From: Clostridia bacterium
GTDB taxonomy: Bacteria; Bacillota; Clostridia; Christensenellales; Borkfalkiaceae
Assembly (NCBI GenBank): GCA_017621155.1
Contig: JAGATP010000015.1
Span: 62,001 to 126,000, forward strand
Length of the DNA: 64,000 nucleotides
Direction: 5' to 3'
The notes beneath the pieces were generated by a model. That model searched no databases, was not told where the DNA came from, and saw nothing but the letters and a program-made list of their open reading frames with translations. The stretch's first letter is position 1; every line of letters begins with the position of its first letter. A program made the position numbers and the translations under genes. Shown one piece after another: positions 51,401 to 60,223 of the stretch.

Positions 51401-51546
51401 TCGCAGACGTAGACGAGCTCCCCTTTTTCCGTACAGGTAGCTTCTTTGCCGACAGAAGAAGTATAGCTATGTTCGTGGCTGCAAGCCGCAAGGCTTACCA
51501 ACAGCCCCAACGAACAAAACAGTGCCCAAAAAATTTTTCTTCTCAT
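48451..51546 (-). CDS. Large BspA-like LRR lipoprotein with Cys-rich repeats
   Basis: 1031 residues, ATG 51546 after AGGAG. A clear lipoprotein signal ends in LVSLAAC. About eight Cys-rich units of 35-45 residues (residues about 25-430) follow, with patterns such as ATCTEKGELVYVC-x2-C-x3-YTEEIP and TKHVCKHCGYYYFxxYVDALGHDY. LRR_5 repeats then run to the end (about 460-1020), with AFxxCxxLxSVxIPxxV. The Cys units look like small zinc-ribbon-like modules, each with two CxxC. Three units are near-identical at DNA level. It is a surface adhesin or binding protein; no partner is known. Own promoter at 51567-51595. Confidence 0.86.
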   Translation of the reverse strand: MRRKIFWALFCSLGLLVSLAACSHEHSYTSSVGKEATCTEKGELVYVCDGCEEQYTEEIPAKGHSYAETVILPSCEEGGYTQKVCSVCGDTVIENEMEALGHDYGESVLPATCTEAGVITYTCSRCEQSYTEEIPLVPHTFETKVLLVPNCTTGGLAEHTCTVCGHSEREVLSPAHEFESAVYPPVCDFGGSTKHTCKLCGYYYFSDYVDELGHDYVLVEHVDLTETAIGYDLYRCERCGGSKKDVILPEGEHQFVSETVPSTCTEKGRIVYSCTHCSLVYTEILPLAHEFKAEVYPPVCDFVGSTKHVCKHCGYYYFDSYVDALGHDYVLVERVEPYGITPGKEVYECTRCKSRYTEALAPLPHTWDGGKLVKDSTCSEEGTKLYTCLDCGETYTEAIPKKEHDYKLEVYPPVCDFVGSTKHVCKHCGYYYFSDYIDALGHSYGAWEVAIEATSQSEGEERRTCSRCGAVESRKTPKLAYTEGLVFELSQDGTAYRVERYEGSDTNVVIPATYCGLPVTSIGGFAFPMRNVKSVVIGDNIVKIGESAFEYCSLKSVVLGKKVREIGTDAFLGTKLETIDFRGDLAAWCEIDRLDAKLIIYQSGGSGLIFNGKRLEGELVVPYGVMKIAGYAFSFCSGLTGVSLPETVTSIGYNAFANCSNLKSVNIPDSVINIEQQAFHYCSELTSVKLPSGIKSIEYETFRGCEKLQQVAIPDGVTSIGKGAFRECKALTELIFPKSVAFIGTEAFALCNTVRKVVLENPSVRIEADAFLSDHFEYIDYRGSLADWCAMDHIENNLFLNGYGTLVIGGRKIEGKLTLDGSVTKIGGLSFQRCADLTDVVIGDQVKFIGHGAFKDCPNLQSAVIGGGVETLEERIFEWNNRLSTVVLKEGFRNIADRMFELCENLSSVTIPSTVTRIGLLAFRGCARLTSIELPNGLITLDRYAFQESGLVSVVLPDSLTKIEDIMFCRCYSLTSVTIGANVTSIDHAAFDDCTALKDVYFKGSEEQWNAIAIGTENEPLSRATIHFNAV

Positions 51547-51566
51547 GCGATTTTCTCCTTTTTTTC

Positions 51567-51595
51567 ATTATATCACAGTTTTCCCTTCCCTGCAA
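51567..51595 (-). promoter_or_regulatory. Promoter of LRR lipoprotein gene 2
   Basis: Minus strand TTGCAG (51590-51595), 17-bp spacer, TATAAT (51567-51572), then AGGAG before the ATG. Confidence 0.8.
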
Positions 51596-51677
51596 TGGGT
51601 TTTTTCAAAAAAAACGGGACGTGCAGGTCATTTTTCGAACGACCGCAAGTCCCGCTGTTTTGATTTTACGAAACGCC

Positions 51678-52379
51678 TTATTTCACCCGTCCGAAGAGGC
51701 GTTCCGCAAGGGCGCAGAGCACGTAATATCCCGCCGTAAAGACGAAGAGAAGCGCATACTTTCCCACGCCGACGATAATTCCGAAATAGAGAATCATCCA
51801 CGCGTAAGAGAGAATCGCCGCGCCGTACTCCGCAGCGGTGAAGAGACACCCCCTGTTTTCGTCCGTCCATTTGCGATACAAGAAAAGGACAAAGGAGGAA
51901 GCGCCGAACATCAATACGGGAAGGGCGAAAAAGAAGCTTCCGACGCCCCGATCGGTATCCCCCCAAGCGTCAATGCAAAAGACGAAGCAGCTCATTGCCA
52001 CTAAGCTCACCAGAACGGAAAACGCCGTGCACAGAATTTTCCCCAGCGTAGCGTCGGAGAAATCCCGCTCCGCAAGCATACACGGATAGCCGGAAAGCAG
52101 GACGGGAGCGATCACGATGAGCGCGCTAAATCCCCCCTCGTGCCGCATAAAGGGCGCAACCAGCGACAGGGGAATCAACAAAAAGGAAGCGTATGCCGCA
52201 TAGGCGAACACGCGCCGCCTTGCGCCGAGCGCGAACATGGCGAAGGTAAAGCAAAACAAGAGGATGGTGATCCCACGCAATGCAATGCTATGACTCAAAA
52301 AAAAGGACAAAAGGACGGAAACGGCACAAAAGAAGAGATAGACTCCCCGCACCGCTCTCTGTTTTACGGTATTCTGCAT
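51678..52379 (-). CDS. Polytopic membrane protein, unknown
   Basis: 233 residues, GAGG before ATG 52379. Seven to eight hydrophobic segments cover nearly the whole chain, with few charged residues. I recognise no family and no catalytic motif. It lies downstream of pnp on the same strand but is separated by a terminator. Confidence 0.65.
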   Translation of the reverse strand: MQNTVKQRAVRGVYLFFCAVSVLLSFFLSHSIALRGITILLFCFTFAMFALGARRRVFAYAAYASFLLIPLSLVAPFMRHEGGFSALIVIAPVLLSGYPCMLAERDFSDATLGKILCTAFSVLVSLVAMSCFVFCIDAWGDTDRGVGSFFFALPVLMFGASSFVLFLYRKWTDENRGCLFTAAEYGAAILSYAWMILYFGIIVGVGKYALLFVFTAGYYVLCALAERLFGRVK

Positions 52380-52394
52380 CAGTTACCTCGCGAA

Positions 52395-52426
52395 GAAAAA
52401 AATCCGTGAATCGAGCGATTCACGGA
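52395..52426 (-). terminator. rpsO-pnp terminator
   Basis: TCCGTGAATC / GATTCACGGA with a 4-base loop and T7, 13 bp after the pnp stop. Confidence 0.92.
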
Positions 52427-52438
52427 CGTTTCTGTCAA

Positions 52439-54541
52439 TTATTCCATCTCGACCTTTTCGAGAAGCTTTAAATCGATTCCCTTTTCGCCGATCTTGATGA
52501 TTTCCACCTTGACCATATCGCCTATGGAGAGAATATCGTCCACTTTTTTGACGAATTTTTCGCCGCCGAGTTTGGATATGTGAATCATGCCGTCCTTTCC
52601 GGGAGCGATTTCCACCCAAGCACCGAGTTCGGAACGAATACGAACGACTGCGCCGATATACTGGTCGCCAACCTCGGGATCGCGCGCGATGGAGGTGACG
52701 ATCTTCTTTGCACGCTCTGCCTTGGCAATGTCGCCGTAGCAGGCGATGCAGACGGTGCCGTCATCCTCGATATCGATTTTCGTGCCCGTCTCCTCGATGA
52801 TCTTATTGATGACCTTACCCTGCTTGCCGACAACGTCGCCGATCTTTTCGGGATCGATGGTGAAGGTGAGAATTTTAGGCGCATAGACGGAAAGCTCTTT
52901 TCTGGGCTCGGGAAGCACTTCGAGCATCTTGGAAAGAATGAACCTTCTTCCCTCGTTCGCCTGCGCGATCGCCTGGCGAAGAATGGATTCGTCGATTCCC
53001 TTGATCTTGATATCCATCTGAATGGCGGTGATTCCCTTTTCGGTACCCGCTACCTTAAAGTCCATATCGCCGAGGAAGTCTTCGAGTCCCTGAATGTCCG
53101 TCATGATGGCAACTTTGCCGCTCTCGACGTCTTTGATGAGCCCCATCGCACAGCCCGCAACGGGAGCTTTGATGGGAACGCCCGCATCCATGAGGGCGAG
53201 GGTAGAACCGCAGACGGAAGCCTGCGAGGTAGAACCGTTGGAGGACATGACCTCGGAGACGAGGCGGAGTGCATAAGGAAACTCCTCGGGGGAAGGAATG
53301 ACGGGAAGGAGCGCGCGCTCTGCAAGAGCGCCGTGTCCGATTTCACGGCGACCGGGAGAACGGATTCCCTTCGCTTCACCGGTGGAATAGCCGGGGAAGT
53401 TGTATTGATGCATATATCTCTTTTCGGTTTCCTCGTCAAGCCCGTCAAGCCTCTGTACTTCGGAGAGCATACCGAGGGTACAGGTGGTGAGAACCTGCGT
53501 CTGACCTCTCGTAAAGACACCCGTTCCGTGAACCCTGGGAAGGACGCCCGTCTCGCACCAGATAGGGCGAACCTCGGTGAGTGTTCTGCCGTCGGGACGA
53601 ATTCCCTTTTCGATGATCTTAGCGCGAACTTTCGCCTTGGTGAGATAGTAAAGGCTGTCCTTCATCTCTCTCGCCTTTCCGGGGAAGGTCTCGGCAAAGT
53701 GCTCCAAAACGTCCGCTTCGACCTCTGCCTGACGCGCTTCTCTCTCCTGACGATCGAAGGTGTCGAGGGCATAGTCGAGCTTTTCGGAGGCGTATTCCTT
53801 GACTGCGGCGTCGATCTCCTCGGGAACGTGATAGAGCTCCATCTCCTTCTTGGGCTTGCCGATGGCGGTACGGATGTCTTCGATGAAGGCGCAGATCTTC
53901 TTGATCTCTTCGTGTCCAAAGAGGATCGCGCCGACCATCTCGTCGTTGGAAATTTCCTTCGAGCCCGCTTCGACCATCATGATGGCGTCCTTCGTGCCCG
54001 CAAGATTTAAGTGCAGAAGGCTCTTTTCCCGCTCTTCGGCGTTGGGGTTGATGACGTACTTTCCGTCAACGAGTCCGACGACCACGGAACCCGTCGGGCC
54101 TGCCCAAGGGATGTCCGAGATGTGGAGCGCAATGGAAGATGCGATCATAGCGAGGGGTTCGGGAGAGACGTCCGGCTCGACGGAAAGCGCCGTAGCCACG
54201 ACGACGACGTCGTTGAAGAGGCCCTTAGGGAAAAGGGGACGAAGGGGACGGTCGATGAGACGGCTGACAAGGATGCCCTTGTCGGAAGCTCTGCCCTCTC
54301 TCTTTTTGAATCCGCCGGGAATTTTGCCAACCGAATACATTTTCTCTTCGTAGTCCACCTGAAGGGGGAAGAAATCCATTCCCTCTCTGGGTGCGGGGGA
54401 CATACATACGTTGACCATGACGGCGGTCTCGCCGCAGCGAACGACGCAAGAGCCGTTGGTCTGTTCGGCATACTTGCCCGTCTCGACGATGAGCTCTCTG
54501 CCACCGATGGTAGTTCTGAATTCTCTGTAATTGTTTGTCAT
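52439..54541 (-). CDS. pnp: Polyribonucleotide nucleotidyltransferase (PNPase)
   Basis: 700 residues from ATG 54541 with AAGGAG; the frame is open upstream but only reads through the intergenic region. Two RNase PH-like domains are joined by an alpha domain, with FFPLQVDYEEKMYSVGKIPGG, GKVAIMTDIQGLEDFLGDMD and KVAGTEKGITAIQMD as catalytic blocks. A KH domain (VIGxGGK-type) and a C-terminal S1 domain (GDQYIGAVVRI) follow. It degrades RNA phosphorolytically and is part of mRNA turnover. It follows rpsO as in many bacteria. Confidence 0.95.
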   Translation of the reverse strand: MTNNYREFRTTIGGRELIVETGKYAEQTNGSCVVRCGETAVMVNVCMSPAPREGMDFFPLQVDYEEKMYSVGKIPGGFKKREGRASDKGILVSRLIDRPLRPLFPKGLFNDVVVVATALSVEPDVSPEPLAMIASSIALHISDIPWAGPTGSVVVGLVDGKYVINPNAEEREKSLLHLNLAGTKDAIMMVEAGSKEISNDEMVGAILFGHEEIKKICAFIEDIRTAIGKPKKEMELYHVPEEIDAAVKEYASEKLDYALDTFDRQEREARQAEVEADVLEHFAETFPGKAREMKDSLYYLTKAKVRAKIIEKGIRPDGRTLTEVRPIWCETGVLPRVHGTGVFTRGQTQVLTTCTLGMLSEVQRLDGLDEETEKRYMHQYNFPGYSTGEAKGIRSPGRREIGHGALAERALLPVIPSPEEFPYALRLVSEVMSSNGSTSQASVCGSTLALMDAGVPIKAPVAGCAMGLIKDVESGKVAIMTDIQGLEDFLGDMDFKVAGTEKGITAIQMDIKIKGIDESILRQAIAQANEGRRFILSKMLEVLPEPRKELSVYAPKILTFTIDPEKIGDVVGKQGKVINKIIEETGTKIDIEDDGTVCIACYGDIAKAERAKKIVTSIARDPEVGDQYIGAVVRIRSELGAWVEIAPGKDGMIHISKLGGEKFVKKVDDILSIGDMVKVEIIKIGEKGIDLKLLEKVEME

Positions 54542-54630
54542 ACTATACTCCTTAGCCTGTTCTTGTGGCCTGCCCCTATGGCAAACCGAATTTATACCAA
54601 TAAAATGGCTCCTCGCCACATTATTTTCAA

Positions 54631-54656
54631 AGAAAAAGGGCGGAAAAATCCACCCT
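54631..54656 (-). terminator. rpsO terminator
   Basis: AGGGTGGA / TCCGCCCT stem with a TTTT loop and a T run, 7 bp after the rpsO stop. It probably attenuates readthrough into pnp. Confidence 0.8.
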
Positions 54657-54662
54657 CTTTGC

Positions 54663-54917
54663 TTACTTTCTGAGTCCGAGTTTTGCGATGATTGCTCTGT
54701 AGCGCTCGATGTCCTTCGCTTTGAGGTATTCAAGCAAGCCTCTTCTGCGTCCGACCATCTTCAGAAGGCCGCGGCGGGAGTGGTTGTCCTGCTTGTGAAC
54801 GGTCAAGTGCTCGTTGAGATGATTGATGCGCTCGGTCAAAAGTGCGATCTGTACTTCGGGAGAACCGGTGTCTCCCTCGTGGGTTGCGTAGGTTGCGATG
54901 ATTTCGTTCTTTTCCAT
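54663..54917 (-). CDS. rpsO: Ribosomal protein S15
   Basis: 84 residues from ATG 54917 behind GGAGG. The chain is the family's length and has the S15 signature: [40 protein letters not shown] and [16 protein letters not shown]. It binds 16S rRNA in the platform of the 30S subunit. Confidence 0.97.
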   Translation of the reverse strand: MEKNEIIATYATHEGDTGSPEVQIALLTERINHLNEHLTVHKQDNHSRRGLLKMVGRRRGLLEYLKAKDIERYRAIIAKLGLRK

Positions 54918-55033
54918 TTGTTTATCCTCCATGGAATGATAAGCTTTGCACCAAGTAAAACGGCGAGTGCCCGTCAAACCTCGTACACGCATGGTTTATT
55001 TTAGCATATTTTTCTCGAAATGTAAAGGGAAAA

Positions 55034-56135
55034 TCAACTGTTTTTTCCCTGTTTTTGCAATATTTTCAAAAGTCCTCCTTCGACGGGTCTTTGGACAAAG
55101 GAATAGATGACGGCGGAGGAAGCGACGATGATCACAGCCATAATCACATGCTGCCAATTCGGCGAGAGCGCCGAAAGGAAGGGCTGCATGCCGATCGATC
55201 TCGGAAATTCGTAAAAAATACCGAGAAACACCCCTTGAAAGAGATAGACGGTAAAGGATATTTCCGAAAATTTGCGAATCCCGCTCCGAAGGAAAGACGC
55301 TCCTTTTTCAGGAGGGGCGGAAGCTCCCATTCCTTAACGACCGGAAAGGAACAGAGGAGAATGACGGTCGCCGTAGCGTAGCCGAAGCACTCGTACCCCT
55401 TCGCATATCCGCCGAAATAGAGCGCGTAGAAAAAGCAAGCCGTCCCGAACAGCAGGGCAAACGCCTTTTGTCTCCCCTCTTTTATCGCAAAATAGACGAC
55501 GATTCCCATCGCAAAATAGAGGAGATGACGGGGAAAGAAATCCCACGCAAAGGCATCGATCCCGTCCATCGTCGGGAAAAACCGATACAAAAATCCCGCA
55601 AAATACTTTTCCTGCAACAGCTTGACCACAAGGCACAGAAGGAAAAACACAACCGAACGCTTCCCGTTTTTGATCCATTTCACGAGCAAGGGCAAAATGA
55701 GATAAAAAACGATAAACACCGTCATCGTCCAAAGATTGCAGGGGCTGTTCCAAAGATAGAAGTCATCGCTCGGGACGAGCATATTCGCGCCCGAAAAAAC
55801 AGCAGAAAGCGCCACCAGACAAAGCCCTCTCTCCCAAAAATCAGAAACCCGATCCCGAAAAACAGAAGGACGCATGCCCAATACGGGAGAAAGATTCGAA
55901 CGAATCACTTTTTATAGTAGTCCCCGACGGAACGCCCCGAATACGTCAAAAAGCCCAGATAACCGCTGATGACGTAAAAGATGGCGACGCCGTTGAGTCC
56001 GTAATCGGAAAAAAAGGAAAACTGCGGTGTAATCCCGATGTTAAAGGATAGGTGAATGAACATCACATACAGCGCGGCTACGCACCGCAGAACGTGCAGT
56101 TCGAATTGTTCCTTGCGTTTTGCCCTTTTTTCCAT
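55034..56135 (-). pseudogene. Broken acyltransferase 3 (OafA-like) gene
   Basis: From ATG 56135 (AAGGAGA upstream) an acyltransferase-3 membrane protein begins with HVLRCVAALYVMFIHLSFN, and stops at a TGA after GDYYKK (55905). Reading past it gives FVRIFLPYWACVLLFF, so CGA may have become TGA. Continuity then needs one base added in a run of T near 55800 (to reach GANMLVPSDDFYLWN), and another in a run of A near 55310 (to reach GASFLRSGIRKFSEISFTVY). The last frame ends at 55034 with SFVQRPVEGGLLKILQ. The three lesions together make it nonfunctional, unless the two homopolymer indels are sequencing errors. Members transfer acyl groups to cell-surface sugars. Confidence 0.85.
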
Positions 56136-56145
56136 TGTCGTCTCC

Positions 56146-57507
56146 TTAGGTCTCTTCAAACAGTTTGTCTTTCTCGGCAATGATCTCATCAATCTTTGCA
56201 AGATAGGTGGGGATATCTTTGGGCGAGGCGTATCGCTCGATTCTGCCGCCGCCACAAAGTTTTTTGGATATGGCGTTTGCACCAACCGCCAGATTGTCCG
56301 TGATCTCTTCCATCACGTCCACATTGTAGACGCAAGCCTTTCCCGGCTTCGTCCAACCGACGTTTTCGCGATTGCCCGCCATCATCTTTTGGCGGTACAG
56401 GTAGTAAGGCGCATAGCCCGCCTCGGAGAGATATGCCCTCGAAAGGGCAATCATGCTATCGATCACGCTACCGTCGAGGCGGTCGGTCTCTTCCTTGAGT
56501 TTTGCGCCCTTTTTCAGGCACAACGTGTGCACGGTGACGTTGTCGGGATTGCAGGCGATCGCGCTCTTGAGCGAATGGGCAAAATCGCCCTCGTCCTCCC
56601 CTTCCAATCCCGCAATCAGGTCGAGGTTGACGGAAAAGGGATAGCCCTTTGCGAGTTCAAAAGCGTCAAAGACGTCCTTTGCCGTGTGCCTTCTGCCGAT
56701 TTTGACGAGCGTTTCGTCCAAAAAGCTCTGCGCGTTGATGCAGATGCGATTGACGCCGTAATCCTTTAAAAGGTCGAGCTTCCCCCGCGTAAAGACGTCC
56801 GGTCTTCCCGCCTCGACGGTGTATTCCCCCGAAAGGGAACAGTCCTTAACTGCCTTTAACAGCCGTTCGAGCCGCTTTTCATCCAACACGAGGGGCGTTC
56901 CTCCGCCGATGTAGACGGACTTGACGTCCTTCAAAAGGTGCTTTGCGCCCGCAAGCTCCTTCTCGAGAACGGTCAGGTAGTCGTCGAGGTATCTTTCGGT
57001 ATAGCGAATGTCCGCCGTAATGAAGGAGCAGTACGCGCACTTCGTGGGGCAAAAGGGAATGCCGATAAAGAGATCGAGTCCCCCTTTGTTCCCCTCGTAA
57101 ATGGCTCTCTGATGGGAGAGAATTTCCGCGATGAGGGCGATGTTGTCCTCCCGCACCCCCATTTGCCGAAAGAGGGGTTCAAACGCCCTCCCCTCTTTGC
57201 GCTCGGCATAGGCGAGCTTCGTGGGGCGAATGCCCGTCAATGCGCCCCAGGGCATTTCTCCGTACAACTTCGCAAGGTGTCGATAGAGCGCGAGCTTAGA
57301 AAAGCGCTTTGCGTACCGTTTGAAGGAAAGCTCGTCTTTGCACACGTGCACATCTTCCGAGGAAAAGCGTTCCCCGTTCACCGAAAAGGAGTTGGAAAAG
57401 ACCCCGTTTTCGTAGCTGAGAGCGTGCTCCACCTCGACCTCCGCCCCGAAGAGGCGAACGACGTCATAAAGTTCGTTTGTCAAAAAAGGATAATTGGATG
57501 CGATCAT
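56146..57507 (-). CDS. hemZ: Oxygen-independent coproporphyrinogen III dehydrogenase HemZ-like
   Basis: 453 residues from ATG 57507, overlapping the MBL gene stop (ATGA). An N-terminal helical domain of about 130 residues is followed by radical SAM core GIPFCPTKCAYCSF (CxxxCxxC, about 165), VYIGGGTPLVL and VEAGRPDVFTRGKL. C-terminal parts KKLCGGGRIERYASPKDIPTYL match HemZ, the Gram-positive HemN relative that decarboxylates coproporphyrinogen III. It is part of recJ-rel-MBL-hemZ. Confidence 0.88.
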   Translation of the reverse strand: MIASNYPFLTNELYDVVRLFGAEVEVEHALSYENGVFSNSFSVNGERFSSEDVHVCKDELSFKRYAKRFSKLALYRHLAKLYGEMPWGALTGIRPTKLAYAERKEGRAFEPLFRQMGVREDNIALIAEILSHQRAIYEGNKGGLDLFIGIPFCPTKCAYCSFITADIRYTERYLDDYLTVLEKELAGAKHLLKDVKSVYIGGGTPLVLDEKRLERLLKAVKDCSLSGEYTVEAGRPDVFTRGKLDLLKDYGVNRICINAQSFLDETLVKIGRRHTAKDVFDAFELAKGYPFSVNLDLIAGLEGEDEGDFAHSLKSAIACNPDNVTVHTLCLKKGAKLKEETDRLDGSVIDSMIALSRAYLSEAGYAPYYLYRQKMMAGNRENVGWTKPGKACVYNVDVMEEITDNLAVGANAISKKLCGGGRIERYASPKDIPTYLAKIDEIIAEKDKLFEET

Positions 57508-58097
57508 ATCTTTCTGTACGGATTTGTCTTCTTCTCCCAAAAGAGGGTGGTCTCGTCGCCGTGTCCGGGATAGACGGGGTAATCCTCCTGCATGGAAAAG
57601 AGTTTTCTGAGGCTTGCATACAGGGAAATGGCGCTTCCCGTGGGAAGATCCGTCCTGCCGACGCTTCCTTCGAACAGCGTGTCCCCCGTAAAGAGCTTGC
57701 CGTCGATGAGAAAGCAGCAGCTCCCCTGCGTATGCCCGGGCGTTGCGATAATTGTTACCTTTTCGCCAAGGAGAAGAATGGTCTCCTCGAGAAAGGTGAA
57801 ATCGATGCTGAAGGGCTCGATCCCGCCGACTTCCTCGGCAAGGGATGCCCTTCCGAGCGCGACGGTGCGCTCGGGGTCGTAGCAGCCGACCTTCGCCCCC
57901 TCCCTTTGCAGGGCGGCGACGCCGCCGATGTGGTCAAAGTGCCCGTGCGTCAACAGGACGTAAGCGGGCTTGATTCCCTTGGCGTGGAGAGTTGCCGTCA
58001 CGTCTCGACCGGGATCGATGACGATTGCGCCCTGTTCGTTCCAAAGGAGATAGGTGTTGGAGGCAAAGCCCCCTGTTCTGATGCTCTGAAAATTCAT
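57504..58097 (-). CDS. Metallo-beta-lactamase-fold hydrolase (glyoxalase II-like)
   Basis: 197 residues. Zinc motifs THGHFDHIGG (HxHxDH), TPGHTQGSCCFLI (H), FTGDTLFEGSVGR (D) and YPGHGDETTL (H) are all present. It fits the small YcbL/glyoxalase II-like group that hydrolyses thioesters such as S-lactoylglutathione; the natural substrate is uncertain. It overlaps rel and hemZ by 4 bp each. Confidence 0.9.
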   Translation of the reverse strand: MNFQSIRTGGFASNTYLLWNEQGAIVIDPGRDVTATLHAKGIKPAYVLLTHGHFDHIGGVAALQREGAKVGCYDPERTVALGRASLAEEVGGIEPFSIDFTFLEETILLLGEKVTIIATPGHTQGSCCFLIDGKLFTGDTLFEGSVGRTDLPTGSAISLYASLRKLFSMQEDYPVYPGHGDETTLFWEKKTNPYRKI

Positions 58098-60220
58098 ACT
58101 CCTGTCATACGGGAGACGTCGTGAATGCGCCTGTCCGCCCTTATTTTACGGATTAAATCCTCGATGTCCCGCTTGTCCGAAAGGCGAACGGTCACTTCGA
58201 CAACGGCGCGCTTCGATCGGTCGATTCTGCCGTTGATCGCCATGATGGAGAGCCGCATTTCGCCGACCACGCCCGATACGATGGTGAGAATGGTCGCCTG
58301 ATCTTCTCCCACGATGCGGAGATTGCAGTTGTACGCGCCCTTATCGACGTCCACCCACCAAGCGCGGCGAATGCGGTTACTATCCTCGTTTTTGAGGTTG
58401 GGACAGTCCTTTCTGTGGACGACCACCCCTCTGCCGCGGGACACGAAGCCGACGATTTCGTCTCCGGGAATGGGAGAACAGCACCCCGCAAACTTGACGA
58501 GCAGTCCGTCCATTCCATCGACGAGCACGCCGCCCGCACTCCTTCCCTTGGAAATATCGTGTACGACGGGCTTAGCAACCGTCACCCGATAGTAGTCGAT
58601 GAGCTTGAAAATGACTTGATTGGTGCTCAGCGCGCCATAGCCGATGGAGGCGAACATCTCCTCCTGCGAGGCGAACGAAAGCCGTTCGGAAAGCTTGGCA
58701 AAGCTCTCCGGCGTGAGAAGATCGGAAAGAGAAAATCCCCTCCGCTTTGCCTCCTGTTCGAGGATGGATTTGCCCGTCCGGATGTTCTCTTCCTTTAAAT
58801 TTTTCTTGAAGAACTGCCTGATCTTGCCCCGCGCGCCGCTCGATTTGACGAACTTGAGCCAATCCCACGAAGGGCCCTTTGCGTTGGGGGATGTGATGAT
58901 TTCCACCACGTCGCCCGTCTGCAAGGTCGAGTTGATGGGGACGATTTTGGAATTGACCTTGGCGCCCACGCACTTGTTGCCCACCTCGGAGTGAATGGCG
59001 TAGGCGAAGTCCACGGGGGTGGCTTCCACGGGCAGGGAGATGACCTTGCCGTGCGGCGTAAAGACGAGCAGTTCGTCCGAAAAGAGCTCCGTCTTCATGG
59101 ATTCCAGAAATTCCTTGGAATCCTTCACGTTGCCCTGCCACTCCATGACTTCCCGAATCCACGAGAGCTTGTTGTCGAGGTTCGTGCTCTCCGTCCTGTT
59201 TTCCTTGTATTTCCAGTGCGCCGCGATGCCGTATTCGGCGGTCTTGTGCATTTCCTCCGTGCGAATCTGAATTTCGAAGGGCTGACCGAAGGGAGTGACG
59301 ACAGTCGTATGGAGGGACTGATACATATTCGGCTTGGGGGTTGCGATGTAATCCTTGATTCTTCCGGGAACGGGCTTCCACTTGTTGTGGATTTTACCGA
59401 GCACCTCGTAGCACCGCTCGATGGTGGGGACGATGACGCGCACCGCCGTTAAATCGTAAATCTGATCGAGGGTCTTGTTCTGTTTGGTCATCTTCTTGTA
59501 GATGGAATAGAAGTGCTTGGGTCGCCCGTACACTTCGCCGGAAATGTCCGCTTCCTTGAGCATTTCGTAAATTTCCGCGACCACGCTCTCGACGAACTTA
59601 TGCCGTTCGGCGATCTTCTGGTGAATGTTCTCGGAGAGAAAGGCGTACATTTCGGGGTCGAGGTATTTTAAACACAAATCCTCGAGTTCCACCTTTACCT
59701 GCGAAATACCTAGCCTTCCCGCAAGCGGCGCGTAAATTTCGAGCGTCTCCTTTGCCATGCGGTGCTGGCGCTCCGCCGAAAGGAAGTTCAGCGAGCGCAT
59801 ATTGTGCAGGCGGTCGGCAAGCTTGATGATAATGACGCGGATATCCTTTGCCATAGCGACGAAGATTTTGCGGAAGTTCTCCGCCTCCTCTTCCTCGTAG
59901 GAGTTGAATTTGATCTGTTCGAGCTTGGTGACGCCCAAAACGAGGGTCAAAACCTCCTCTCCGAACTCCCTTCTGATGTCCGCCTCCGTTGCAGGGGTAT
60001 CCTCGATGACGTCGTGAAGGAGAGCGGCGGCGATAGTCTGCGCATCGAAGCCGAGGTCGACGAGAATGTCGGCGACGGCGCAAGGGTGGATAAAGTACGG
60101 CTCGCCGGAAGCGCGCTTCTGATTTTCGTGCGCCTTTTCCGAATAGCGATAGGCTTTGACGAGCATTTCCCGATCAATTCCCTGATAGCTTTCATAGAGT
60201 TTTTCAAGCAAGTCCTGCAT
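58094..60220 (-). CDS. rel: Bifunctional (p)ppGpp synthetase/hydrolase Rel
   Basis: 708 residues, with HD hydrolase domain ALLHDVIEDTPAT (residues about 45-150), synthetase domain YDLTAVRVIVPT and RIKDYIATPKPNMYQSLHT (about 240-345), and TGS domain LLVFTPHGKVISLPVEATPVDFAYAIHS (about 390-450). Conserved CCSPIPGDEIVGF and a C-terminal ACT domain follow. The HD residues are intact, so both synthesis and hydrolysis of (p)ppGpp are expected. It directs the stringent response. It is 3 bp downstream of recJ and overlaps the MBL gene. Confidence 0.95.
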   Translation of the reverse strand: MQDLLEKLYESYQGIDREMLVKAYRYSEKAHENQKRASGEPYFIHPCAVADILVDLGFDAQTIAAALLHDVIEDTPATEADIRREFGEEVLTLVLGVTKLEQIKFNSYEEEEAENFRKIFVAMAKDIRVIIIKLADRLHNMRSLNFLSAERQHRMAKETLEIYAPLAGRLGISQVKVELEDLCLKYLDPEMYAFLSENIHQKIAERHKFVESVVAEIYEMLKEADISGEVYGRPKHFYSIYKKMTKQNKTLDQIYDLTAVRVIVPTIERCYEVLGKIHNKWKPVPGRIKDYIATPKPNMYQSLHTTVVTPFGQPFEIQIRTEEMHKTAEYGIAAHWKYKENRTESTNLDNKLSWIREVMEWQGNVKDSKEFLESMKTELFSDELLVFTPHGKVISLPVEATPVDFAYAIHSEVGNKCVGAKVNSKIVPINSTLQTGDVVEIITSPNAKGPSWDWLKFVKSSGARGKIRQFFKKNLKEENIRTGKSILEQEAKRRGFSLSDLLTPESFAKLSERLSFASQEEMFASIGYGALSTNQVIFKLIDYYRVTVAKPVVHDISKGRSAGGVLVDGMDGLLVKFAGCCSPIPGDEIVGFVSRGRGVVVHRKDCPNLKNEDSNRIRRAWWVDVDKGAYNCNLRIVGEDQATILTIVSGVVGEMRLSIMAINGRIDRSKRAVVEVTVRLSDKRDIEDLIRKIRADRRIHDVSRMTGV

Positions 60221-60223
60221 ATA

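Noticed and set aside
52580-54010. A 476-codon plus-strand frame opposite pnp
   Set aside because: Shadow of pnp with no recognisable domain. PNPase on the other strand is unambiguous.
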